Positions 18,963 to 25,146 of a stretch of 25,248 nt of DNA are shown one piece after another. Numbering within the stretch: position 1 is the stretch's first letter; each line of letters starts with the position of its first letter. Both the position numbers and the translations under genes were made by a program. Location of the stretch: IMG/VR virus record IMGVR_UViG_3300017613_000426, positions 1-25,248 of that record. One strand, given 5' to 3'. Below the pieces are notes generated by a model, which was not told the origin of the DNA, did no database searches, and was given only the letters and a program-made list of their open reading frames with translations. The DNA is from a virus.

Positions 18963-19066
18963 TGTGCCAGGTACGGCAATGGTGTGACGACTGTGACGCA
19001 TGGCGGTTCTTTGTCCAGCGATCCGATGGGACGTGGGAATGCAGCACATGCGGCGGAACTGTATAG
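18962..19066 (+). CDS. Tiny zinc-ribbon protein, 34 residues
   Basis: The ATG at 18962 overlaps the methyltransferase stop (TGATG). The product is MCQVRQWCDDCDAWRFFVQ followed by RSDGTWECSTCGGTV. CDDC and CSTC, 16 residues apart, form a minimal zinc ribbon that makes up nearly the entire protein. Stand-alone ribbons of this size are common in phage genomes and may bind DNA, RNA polymerase or host regulators. Overlap with the methyltransferase suggests joint expression. Confidence 0.6.
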   Translation: MCQVRQWCDDCDAWRFFVQRSDGTWECSTCGGTV

Positions 19067-19076
19067 GAACATACGA

Positions 19077-19244
19077 ATGATGGACCTATTGAAACGAATC
19101 GAGGAGCGGATTAAGCGCGAGACTGACCAGTGGGGACAGATCCGACTCGGTACTGGAGACTCCCTGCTATCGCTGCTGATCGAGGCTCGCGACGAGATCG
19201 TCGCGCTTGAAAAGCAAGAGCAGGAATCGTGGAGACGACACTAG
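19077..19244 (+). CDS. Unknown helical protein, 55 residues
   Basis: AGGAA at 19065-19069 precedes the twin ATG at 19077/19080. The product begins MMDLLKRIEERIKRETDQW, then GQIRLGTGDSLLSLLIEAR and DEIVALEKQEQESWRRH. Two charged amphipathic helices around a Gly-rich turn are expected, a form suited to dimerisation. No family is recognised. A longer in-frame version starting upstream would overlap the zinc-ribbon gene and lacks its own ribosome binding site. Confidence 0.5.
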   Translation: MMDLLKRIEERIKRETDQWGQIRLGTGDSLLSLLIEARDEIVALEKQEQESWRRH

Positions 19245-19246
19245 AC

Positions 19247-19357
19247 ATGAGCACGACTGACAGAGTATTCCGCTGGGGGTCGTTGGCGATTGTGATCGCG
19301 TTCGCGTTGAGCGTGATAATCCGGGCGTTGGTGGAGATCGGATCAGGAGCGAAGTGA
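19247..19357 (+). CDS. Small single-pass membrane peptide, 36 residues
   Basis: The ATG at 19247 follows the previous stop by two bases, without a strong ribosome binding site. The product reads MSTTDRVFRWGSLAIVIAF, then ALSVIIRALVEIGSGAK. It has a polar start and a hydrophobic segment of about 17 residues (LAIVIAFALSVIIRALV), so it is likely a membrane peptide. In phages such peptides may be holin-like or superinfection-exclusion factors, but the sequence does not decide. Its stop overlaps the next ATG (TGATG). Confidence 0.5.
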   Translation: MSTTDRVFRWGSLAIVIAFALSVIIRALVEIGSGAK

Positions 19358-19422
19358 TGACATTAGCGCAAATGGACGAAACCAATGCGAAACTAACGGC
19401 GTTGAGACTCGCGACTGTTTGA
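19357..19422 (+). CDS. Possible 21-residue peptide
   Basis: The ATG at 19357 overlaps the previous stop and has AGGAGCGAAGTG in front. The product is MTLAQMDETNAKLTALRLA and TV. The ribosome binding site and the TGATG join suggest translation, but at this length chance remains likely. It may be the remnant of a longer gene, since no family or domain can be assigned. Confidence 0.25.
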   Translation: MTLAQMDETNAKLTALRLATV

Positions 19423-19451
19423 CCAGTTGAACCCAGGATAGCGAGGGCGAA

Positions 19452-19667
19452 ATGACACTAGACGACCTTATCCGCCGCTTGAACAGTTTGCGAGAAGCGC
19501 ATGGGCACGGTGACCTGGACTTCTGCATCAGAGTGGCGGAAACACCAGACGGAAGCGCAGCGCTATACGAGTTGGCCAGTGTCGAATTGCAGGCAGCAAC
19601 CCTAGTCGAAGACCGCTACGTCAGCACCCCGACAGAAAACACGGGGCAAATTGTCGTGGCGTACTAG
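19452..19667 (+). CDS. Unknown protein, 71 residues
   Basis: GAGGGCGAA precedes the ATG at 19452. The product begins MTLDDLIRRLNSLREAHGH, then GDLDFCIRVAETPDGSAAL and continues with mixed beta strands to TENTGQIVVAY. 'Helix with L-x-x-L then G-d-l-x-f' is a pattern common in small phage proteins that fold as helix plus sheet, from memory. The first residues resemble those of the short peptide just before it (MTLAQ...), so that peptide may be a decayed duplicate. Confidence 0.55.
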   Translation: MTLDDLIRRLNSLREAHGHGDLDFCIRVAETPDGSAALYELASVELQAATLVEDRYVSTPTENTGQIVVAY

Positions 19668-19689
19668 ATGAATTCAGAGTAAATTTCGC

Positions 19690-19713
19690 CAGAGTTCCGA
19701 TCCGGTCTCTGGG
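19690..19713. promoter_or_regulatory. Hairpin CCAGAG/CTCTGG upstream of the MazG-like gene
   Basis: CCAGAG (19690-19695) and CTCTGG (19708-19713) form a six-base stem, and CCG/CGG inside add a short second helix. It lies in the 74-base gap ahead of the MazG-like gene, with no T run after it. A role in mRNA processing or stability is possible. Evidence is limited to the symmetry. Confidence 0.3.
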
Positions 19714-19741
19714 GACATCAGTATAGATAGGAGCAGTAGCA

Positions 19742-20170
19742 ATGCCAGAACCACGGTATGGCGAATGCGTGCACGGGAACACCCTGGCGAACTGCGAGCT
19801 GTGCCATCTGGCACCGGCGGTCGAGATTCCGCACCCAGCGACCAAGACAGTTATGGTTCTGGATGAGTTGGCGGCGGAAATCCGCTCCATCAACCGCGCC
19901 AACGGCTGGAACGTGACGACCGCTGGGGACTGGAATGGAAACCCTTATAAGGTGCCCGCCGTCCTAGCGTTGATTCATTCCGAGGTTTCTGAGGCTTTGG
20001 AGGCATATCGAAAAAACGACCATGAAAACTTCATGGAAGAAATGGCGGACGTGTTGATTCGGGTGCTCGATTGCGTCGGCGGATTTCAAAGCGGTTTCGA
20101 TGCGGTGGTCGAAGCCAAGCTAGAAAAAAATCGACACCGTGGGTATCGGCACGGCGGCAAGAGGGTGTAA
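19742..20170 (+). CDS. MazG-like nucleotide pyrophosphohydrolase with N-terminal Cys/His knuckle
   Basis: AGGAG precedes the ATG at 19742. The 142-residue protein carries the EXXE...EXXD metal-binding signature of the all-alpha NTP pyrophosphohydrolases: IHSEVSEALEAYRKND with E81 and E84, then MEEMADVLIRVLD with E100 and D103. Upstream of the domain is VLDELAAEIRSINRANGW, the usual first helix. Such enzymes remove non-canonical nucleotides or alter (p)ppGpp-linked pools. The first 32 residues have ECVHGNTLANCELCH, a small cysteine/histidine knuckle not usual for MazG and probably an added zinc-binding element. Confidence 0.8.
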   Translation: MPEPRYGECVHGNTLANCELCHLAPAVEIPHPATKTVMVLDELAAEIRSINRANGWNVTTAGDWNGNPYKVPAVLALIHSEVSEALEAYRKNDHENFMEEMADVLIRVLDCVGGFQSGFDAVVEAKLEKNRHRGYRHGGKRV

Positions 20171-20193
20171 CCAGTAATAGATATACCGACAGA

Positions 20194-20254
20194 GCCCCTG
20201 AAAGGCCAATGCTATCGGTGACGATAGCAGTCGGTTCGACTCCGACCGGGGGCA
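20194..20254 (+). ncRNA. tRNA-like element lacking a D arm
   Basis: GCCCCTG (20194-20200) pairs with CGGGGGC (20247-20253) as a seven-base acceptor-like stem with one G-T pair. GTCGG-TTCGACT-CCGAC (20230-20246) is a perfect T arm with the canonical TTCGA loop. GCTATC-GGTGAC-GATAGC (20212-20229) is a six-base stem with a six-base loop in the anticodon position. Only ten bases, not a D arm, lie between acceptor and this stem; the loop has no U33-anticodon order, and CCA is not encoded. It may be a degenerate tRNA, a mimic, or the remnant of a tRNA-type attachment site. Confidence 0.45.
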
Positions 20255-20270
20255 ATCAGTCAGAGGTGAT

Positions 20271-20297
20271 ATGACATGGATCATTTATCCTGATTGA
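20271..20297 (+). CDS. Possible eight-residue leader peptide MTWIIYPD
   Basis: CAGAGGTGAT directly precedes an ATG at 20271 that opens an eight-codon frame ending with TGA at 20295-20297. The ATG of the next gene follows at 20299. The strong ribosome binding site lies before the short frame and none before the longer gene, so translation of the leader may deliver ribosomes to the latter. Such a short frame cannot be proved from sequence. Confidence 0.3.
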   Translation: MTWIIYPD

Positions 20298-20298
20298 A

Positions 20299-20481
20299 AT
20301 GAGCGAAGAACGGAAGCGTAAAATCTGGCTCAGGAAGGGCAGTCTGACCCGTTTGGGGCGGCACTGGGTGCGGGTTATTTCCGGCGAATGCCGCATTGAG
20401 ACGTGGCGGGAGGCATCCGGCAAAGCGAATGAGTCTGGACTTGTCAAGAGGAAAACGAGTAGAATAGACGACGACAACTAG
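20299..20481 (+). CDS. Unknown small basic protein, 60 residues
   Basis: The ATG at 20299 follows the stop of a short leader frame by one base and has no good ribosome binding site of its own. The product begins MSEERKRKIWLRKGSLTRL, then GRHWVRVISGECRIETWRE and ends in KRKTSRIDDDN. It is strongly basic with a beta-like core, so nucleic acid binding is possible. No family is recognised. The transcript ends soon after in the terminator at 20511-20546. Confidence 0.45.
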   Translation: MSEERKRKIWLRKGSLTRLGRHWVRVISGECRIETWREASGKANESGLVKRKTSRIDDDN

Positions 20482-20510
20482 ATAGGCCCTAGCCGTATTC
20501 GATGTACACA

Positions 20511-20546
20511 GGCCACGCGCTCCTCCGGGGGTTCGTGGCCTTTTTT
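20511..20546 (+). terminator. Strong intrinsic terminator
   Basis: GGCCACG (20511-20517) and CGTGGCC (20534-20540) form a perfect seven-base stem with a 16-base loop that contains CTCC and GGGG (additional pairing possible), followed by TTTTTT (20541-20546). It closes the small-gene transcript that starts upstream and separates it from the secreted-protein cassette. Confidence 0.9.
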
Positions 20547-20586
20547 CGTTTCTTGAACCGAGTGGATCTGATGGAGGACGGGACGA

Positions 20587-21222
20587 ATGAACAGGAGAAT
20601 TCTACTGGCGGTGCTAGCCGCTATGGCGTGGGCATCCTGCGCCTCGGCACAAACTAAAACCGTTGTCGATGTATCGGGTATTCAGGATGGCCAATACCTG
20701 CTCGTGATCTCGGGGGGTACGGTTTCGGTTTCCCCTATCGTGATTCTGGTTCCGGGGGATGTTCCCGACCCACCGGACCCGCCAGGCCCCGACGACCTGA
20801 CGGAATTTGGCAAGCAGATCAAAGCGGTCAGCGATGCGATTCCCAACCAGATGGAGGCAAAGGGAAGTCTCGCCTCGGTTTATCAAATGATCGCGGACCA
20901 AGTAACCGATGGCAAAATCACGAGCCAAGCGGCGGTCGAGGTATCGGTGAAGTACATGAGCCGACATGCGCTGTCGAACAAAGAGCAAGCCGCGCTAAAG
21001 CCACTCAAGGAAGCTCTCGACGCTCAGTGGGCAAAGTTGCTTCAGCAAGGCGCTTCGGTTGGCGACTTCGGAAGCTCTTTAACCGAGGCCGCTGACGGAA
21101 TCAACTCGACGTTGCCCGCTGACATGCAGCAAGTCAACTGGGAGCGATTGCTAGAGATTTTGATGTGGTTCATTGAAAATATCCTCCCGTTGTTTCTGTC
21201 AGCAGGTGTGACCCTGCCATGA
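20587..21222 (+). CDS. Secreted protein with signal peptide, unknown function
   Basis: The 211-residue protein begins MNRRILLAVLAAMAWASCA and SAQT: a positively charged start, a hydrophobic core and cleavage after ASA (residue 21). C18 also allows a lipoprotein-like reading but the lipobox is poor. A proline-rich spacer (VPDPPDPPGPDDL) follows, then helices such as FGKQIKAVSDAIPNQMEAK and SNKEQAALKPLKEALDAQW. The last 27 residues (WERLLEILMWFIENILPLF to VTLP) are hydrophobic and could contact membrane. GGAGG lies nine bases before the start. The stop overlaps the protease gene. Holin-like or envelope functions are possible. Confidence 0.6.
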   Translation: MNRRILLAVLAAMAWASCASAQTKTVVDVSGIQDGQYLLVISGGTVSVSPIVILVPGDVPDPPDPPGPDDLTEFGKQIKAVSDAIPNQMEAKGSLASVYQMIADQVTDGKITSQAAVEVSVKYMSRHALSNKEQAALKPLKEALDAQWAKLLQQGASVGDFGSSLTEAADGINSTLPADMQQVNWERLLEILMWFIENILPLFLSAGVTLP

Positions 21223-22505
21223 ATCAAGTTCTCGCCAACCTGATTCCAGACGATAACGTAGCCGACATGCGGCTGTTCGGTGATGTGGGGAACGGCGGCG
21301 GCAACATCATGGCGGATGTCGTCTACTCGCCGTCATCCAATTTCATCGGCACATTTATCGACGATGACGAATCTCCATCATGGGCGAGAATCTCTGCTCG
21401 CTATCTGGACGATGAGTTCTTGCACGATACGCCAGGTCGGATCAAGTATTTCGGTGACGTGTTGCCTCAATTGGAAAACGACGGGGCCGGTGAGTGTTGG
21501 CCCGTGTTCGCAGCAGGGTTTGCAGCGTGGGAGCGTGCCAACCAACCTTGCCCACCCCCGTATGCAAGGGATCAGGATCGTGGTTCGTGTGTGGCCATGT
21601 CTGCCGCGGAACACATGGCAGCTTTGCTTGGCTGGCGAATCATCCACGGCGGATTTGATGAGGTCTACAAGTTCGATCCCAGTTGCCTGTGGTATGCGGG
21701 CAGGGGCTACTGTTCAGACGGGTGGAACGGCGGCGGCTGTGCCTCAATAGCTCTCAGAACTGGGGCAGTTTTCCGAACCATCTACGGCAGCGGTAGCAAC
21801 TCGGTTGACCTACGGGATGAGGACGGGGACGAACAGGTTGCGGCTCGCACTTGGTGTCGGACTGGCATCAAGAGTTGGCTGTCCGACATTTCATCGAAGG
21901 CCCATCCATTTGAAGATGGTGCGATCACTCGCTGGCAAGGTGGCATGAAAGAGTTGCGGGCGTTGTTCGCGGCTGGGGGTGTGATCCATACCAGCGGACG
22001 CAGGACAAGCGGCGGAAGCAAGCCCTTCACGATTGGCAGCGTCGGGCCGCACATGCAATCCGGCGTTGGCTGCGATGATTCGGACGACTTCCGGCGGTTC
22101 TGCCAGGACGTGATCGGTGTTCAACCACGGGACGATGATTTCCCGGTCGTGATGAATCAGACGTGGAGCACCGAGCTAGGCCAGTGGCGTGGCGAATGTG
22201 CTCCGCAATACTGGCCAGAGTGGTGGGGGCGTCAACCGGCTGGTGCCTGGGTGTGGTGGGCGTCCGATGTGTTATCCCGTCTTTCCTGCGATTACGCATG
22301 GCTGCCACGAGTCAAGGGGTTTTTGTCTGACAGCCCGCTGCCACCAACACCGACTCCGAATCTTACTGGGGAGATGTACGCTGAACAGGTCGGCGACATC
22401 ATCGCAATCCGGGGCGTCACGTCCTTAGACGAACACCGATGGATCGCAATCCCGAAACCGGGAGTCCCTGGCGTGTACGTTTGGCGACCGTATCCAGATA
22501 CATAG
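21219..22505 (+). CDS. Papain-like (C1-type) cysteine peptidase
   Basis: The 428-residue protein has RDQDRGSCVAMSAAEHMAA with Q119 and C124, SVGPHMQSGVGCDDSDDF with H278, and VVMNQTWSTELGQW with N313. Gln-Cys-His-Asn in that order is the catalytic layout of C1-type peptidases, with oxyanion Gln before the nucleophile Cys. Between them lie several further cysteines (CLWY, CSDG, CASIA, CRTG), possibly disulfides. No secretion signal is visible, so export would need another route, such as a holin. It overlaps the secreted protein gene (ATGA). It may act on host wall proteins during lysis, or cleave virion proteins. Function is inference; the catalytic pattern is visible. Confidence 0.7.
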   Translation: MNQVLANLIPDDNVADMRLFGDVGNGGGNIMADVVYSPSSNFIGTFIDDDESPSWARISARYLDDEFLHDTPGRIKYFGDVLPQLENDGAGECWPVFAAGFAAWERANQPCPPPYARDQDRGSCVAMSAAEHMAALLGWRIIHGGFDEVYKFDPSCLWYAGRGYCSDGWNGGGCASIALRTGAVFRTIYGSGSNSVDLRDEDGDEQVAARTWCRTGIKSWLSDISSKAHPFEDGAITRWQGGMKELRALFAAGGVIHTSGRRTSGGSKPFTIGSVGPHMQSGVGCDDSDDFRRFCQDVIGVQPRDDDFPVVMNQTWSTELGQWRGECAPQYWPEWWGRQPAGAWVWWASDVLSRLSCDYAWLPRVKGFLSDSPLPPTPTPNLTGEMYAEQVGDIIAIRGVTSLDEHRWIAIPKPGVPGVYVWRPYPDT

Positions 22506-22513
22506 AGGCAATC

Positions 22514-22615
22514 ATGGGCGTCATCGTTTTCCTCCTAACCCTAGTTCCGGCTGGGGACCACTCGGTGACGGTGACGCCCACCAAACAGCAGATTGTGGCA
22601 GCGTGCGGAACGTGA
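22514..22615 (+). CDS. Small hydrophobic-start peptide, 33 residues
   Basis: GAGGCAATC precedes the ATG at 22514. The product is MGVIVFLLTLVPAGDHSVT and VTPTKQQIVAACGT. A short hydrophobic start is followed by a polar tail, possibly a signal-anchor peptide. The frame closes at 22613-22615 and overlaps a GTG (GTGA at 22612-22615), which opens a longer frame that mainly overlaps the next gene. From 22616 to 22726 no convincing gene is seen. Confidence 0.4.
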   Translation: MGVIVFLLTLVPAGDHSVTVTPTKQQIVAACGT

Positions 22616-22726
22616 GGGGTTCAATCGGTTCGGCAGTTGCCGAGAAAGCGTGCGGTCAGGCAGAGGCCGCTTCGACGGTTCTTCCAGAGATTCCGCAGAC
22701 GGCGGTAGAGCATAGCGGGCAGTTGA

Positions 22727-23248
22727 ATGGCCGACAACGTGAATGGCAAAACCGTAGAAAACGCTTGGCAGTTCTTGATAAAGATCGGCGATCGTCATGG
22801 ATTCAATGCTCTCATGCTTTTGCTCGCGTGCGCGGCACTGTGGTTTCTCGTTGGCGCTCCGATGCGGGCACAGCAGGCACAAGACCTGAAGGACCGAGCG
22901 TTGTTGATGGAGTTGCTGACGGACAGCACAGAGCGAGGCACAGCGGCACAAGAAAAGATGGCGATGGCCGTTGATACGCTTCAAGCGAGTCAGTTGGCAC
23001 TCGTTAGCGCGGTCCAGCAAAACGGGACGAAGATTGATCAAACAACGCATCTCATGGAACAGTCATTCGTTTTGATGGAAGATGTGCCTGAGTTGCGACA
23101 ACAGGAACTAGCCACACTCAAGGGGATTGAACAGAACATCATCGGTCAAGAGGTTCGCGACCACCTAAAGCAGTTCACTGAGAATGTACAGAACACGCAC
23201 GAACAACAAGTCGAAGACCACAAGACGATTATTGAAAAACTGCCATGA
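22727..23248 (+). CDS. Membrane-anchored coiled-coil protein
   Basis: The 173-residue product has one transmembrane segment at about residues 26-43 (FNALMLLLACAALWFLVG). The rest is a long charged helix with heptad-like spacing, e.g. AQQAQDLKDRALLMELLTD, MAVDTLQASQLALVSAVQQ, ELRQQELATLKGIEQNIIG and VQNTHEQQVEDHKTIIEKL. One anchor plus a coiled coil resembles the inner-membrane spanin layout, but no outer-membrane partner with a lipobox was found nearby. It could also act with the LEPR-motif protein, whose start overlaps its end (ATGA at 23245). The ribosome binding site is weak. Confidence 0.55.
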   Translation: MADNVNGKTVENAWQFLIKIGDRHGFNALMLLLACAALWFLVGAPMRAQQAQDLKDRALLMELLTDSTERGTAAQEKMAMAVDTLQASQLALVSAVQQNGTKIDQTTHLMEQSFVLMEDVPELRQQELATLKGIEQNIIGQEVRDHLKQFTENVQNTHEQQVEDHKTIIEKLP

Positions 23249-24687
23249 CCCGTCCCCTCCAACTCGAACGGCTCGAACCACGGCACATGCTGAGCGGTTT
23301 AGCCGATTGGGCTGCGCAGTACCCAGACGAAGCTATCGTCGCGAAGAAGCCAGGGGGCATGAGGTGCCCCGGTTCCGGTGCGTATGTTCGCAATGTGGAC
23401 AACGCTGGCGGTCGCGACCGATTCATCATGACGTTGGCTGAAGACGAGAACGGGAGACGGGCCGATTACTGGTGTGCGGACTACAGCGGCCACCAATTCC
23501 TAACGCTCGTCTATGCTGATGCGGACGACACCGAGGACAATGTTGCTGGTCGATGCCGGGTGCGAAATGGCTACAACACTGTCCACTGGATCTACCTGCC
23601 CGACAAAAACGGAAACGTCGCTGAACTACTCGGTACACGACACGCCATCCAGGGGAGTAATTCCAGCACGATACGACAATGGGATGACCCGGTAACGAAA
23701 ACGCCCATCTACGCAAAATCCTATTTCCACGCAAACGTCTGGGAGTACGACTTCCGCAGCGACCTCGTGACGTTCAAACAACTGCGTGGCAACTACGATT
23801 CGGATACCGTCGTAACCGAAACGATTCCCCACAAGCCGCCTATCGCCTCGCGTGTGAACTGGGATTCAATCGTGTTGCCCGAAACAGATCCGCAGCCGCA
23901 ATCGACTCCGTACCATGAGACGTTCGACTCGTTCCCCACGTACGCGAGCTACGACGTGGGTGATTTCGGGCGTGTGCAGGTAGTAGACGGTAAGCTGCGT
24001 CTCGACAGCATCGTACGCGGAACCTACGCCACGACCTCGGTAACGATTACGCTCGAGGGTGTCCCTGAGAACTCCTACGTCCTCGGTCAATTTGCATCGT
24101 TGTCTGACGAGTCGCATTCCGAGGATGGCGTCTGGATAAACGGGGTTCGGCGTGTGCCCAGGCCTGGACTGTGGTCGGTAGACGTGCCATCTGGTGACGT
24201 GGTAATCACGTTGCAGCAACGGGACAATTACCCGGCCCCGATTGATGGCCACGAATGGGACTGGATCAAAGTCGAGGCTGTGTCCCCACCAGCACCGCAA
24301 CACGGGACCATGACCGAGGTCTATCACCAGACGTTTGACACGGCACTGACTCGTGAGGACGGTTGGGAGTTCGACGGCAACGTGGCATTCGTTGGCGGTG
24401 CCTTGCAACTGGCGAACGCCACGAGTGGGAGCTACCAGACCAACAGCGCTACGCTCTCCCTCGCGTTTGAGCCACGCACGCTGATCATGAAAACGCGGAA
24501 CCTCAACGACGAACGGCACGCACAGGACGCCATTTTCGCGTACACGGATCAATGGGTGCGGGTCGGCGATTGGGACGACTTGATTATCGATCTGCCCACC
24601 GGCACGAGCAGAATCAGATTCGATCAGCACGACAACTACGACGCGAATTATGACGGGCGGCAGCTTTTGGGACTGTACCTACTATAA
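23245..24687 (+). CDS. LEPR-motif (Planctomycete extracellular-type) protein with two beta-sandwich-like repeats
   Basis: The 480-residue protein begins MTRPLQLERLEPRHMLSGL. 'L-E-x-L-E-x-R-x-x-L-S' is the Planctomycete extracellular motif (PF07595-type), found at the N-terminus of exported proteins of that phylum. Residues 30-200 form a first region with several aromatic and cysteine residues. Two related repeats follow: about 223-344 (YHETFDSFPTYASYDVGDF to WDWIKVE) and 360-480 (YHQTFDTALTREDGWEFDG to LLGLYLL). Shared features are 'YH-(E/Q)-T-F-D', a Gly/Asn-rich turn with DES-H or DER-H, and 'Q-x-D-N-Y'. They look like carbohydrate-binding beta sandwiches. The protein is likely exported by the host route and placed on the surface or in the virion. 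Confidence 0.75.
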   Translation: MTRPLQLERLEPRHMLSGLADWAAQYPDEAIVAKKPGGMRCPGSGAYVRNVDNAGGRDRFIMTLAEDENGRRADYWCADYSGHQFLTLVYADADDTEDNVAGRCRVRNGYNTVHWIYLPDKNGNVAELLGTRHAIQGSNSSTIRQWDDPVTKTPIYAKSYFHANVWEYDFRSDLVTFKQLRGNYDSDTVVTETIPHKPPIASRVNWDSIVLPETDPQPQSTPYHETFDSFPTYASYDVGDFGRVQVVDGKLRLDSIVRGTYATTSVTITLEGVPENSYVLGQFASLSDESHSEDGVWINGVRRVPRPGLWSVDVPSGDVVITLQQRDNYPAPIDGHEWDWIKVEAVSPPAPQHGTMTEVYHQTFDTALTREDGWEFDGNVAFVGGALQLANATSGSYQTNSATLSLAFEPRTLIMKTRNLNDERHAQDAIFAYTDQWVRVGDWDDLIIDLPTGTSRIRFDQHDNYDANYDGRQLLGLYLL

Positions 24688-24702
24688 CTCGGACAACTAA
24701 CC

Positions 24703-24942
24703 ATGTGCAAAGAAAACGCCTCTGAATTCAACGGAACGAGCGACTATATCGAAGTCGGGCCTGTGAAATGCGATATTCACGACCACGCACTCACGCCCGA
24801 GGAAGTGAAGCAAGAGTACGACTACTCCGGGTACGGCAATCATGGTACGTGGTGTGGATCAACACCCAGAGAAAAACGGATAGTGAGTCACCCGAGGATG
24901 CTCGGGTTTGCGGGTAAGTTCAATTCTGCGGACGACGATTGA
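24703..24942 (+). CDS. LamG-like fragment, probably frameshifted
   Basis: The 79-residue frame reads MCKENASEFNGTSDYIEVG, then IHDHALTPEEVKQEYDYSG and YGNHGTWCGS, ending MLGFAGKFNSADDD. 'F-N-G-T-S-D-Y-I-E-V', 'I-x-D-x-A-L-T-x-E-E-V-x-x-x-Y' and 'Y-G-N-H-G-T' are known pieces of LamG/concanavalin domains, but in shortened and rearranged order: the second piece normally comes last. Around 24935-24942 the coding signal seems to pass to the +1 frame (IDLEAIVRKPTTALGRVNI, then SGGGGGCS), whose stop at 25019-25021 overlaps the ATG of the next gene. The locus is therefore likely a decayed or frameshifted gene. Confidence 0.45.
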   Translation: MCKENASEFNGTSDYIEVGPVKCDIHDHALTPEEVKQEYDYSGYGNHGTWCGSTPREKRIVSHPRMLGFAGKFNSADDD

Positions 24943-25020
24943 CCTAGAGGCGATAGTCCGTAAGCCGACCACAGCACTGGGACGGGTAAATATCAGTGGG
25001 GGTGGAGGCGGTTGCTCGTG

Positions 25021-25146
25021 ATGATATGGCGGGACGAAGGACACCTATTCGGCCCGTTTGACAAACGCAAAGAAGCGGAGGAATGTGTCATCGTCCTAGC
25101 TGGGCGTGACAACGTATCCGAAGCACAGATAGAGGAGAGTGACTGA
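25021..25146 (+). CDS. Unknown small protein, 41 residues
   Basis: The product begins MIWRDEGHLFGPFDKRKEA and ends EAQIEESD. GGAGG occurs about 12 bases before the ATG, and about nine before the in-frame GTG at 25018, so either start may be used. An aromatic start, a helix around DKRKEAEECVIVLAGRDN and an acidic tail are seen. No family is recognised. The TGA overlaps the next ATG (TGATG), which supports it as a gene. Confidence 0.5.
   Translation: MIWRDEGHLFGPFDKRKEAEECVIVLAGRDNVSEAQIEESD

Noticed and set aside
20482-20586. Possible gene in the gap before the secreted protein
   Set aside because: Only the terminator and the upstream ribosome binding site of the 20587 gene are visible.
22612-22974. 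GTG-started frame of 120 codons overlapping the membrane coiled-coil gene
   Set aside because: The GTGA join is attractive, but two-thirds of the frame is the alternative frame of a well-supported gene and the N-terminal part has no recognisable features.
23866-24630. Reverse-strand frame of 254 codons opposite the LEPR-motif protein gene
   Set aside because: Antisense shadow of a strongly supported plus-strand gene; no start context.
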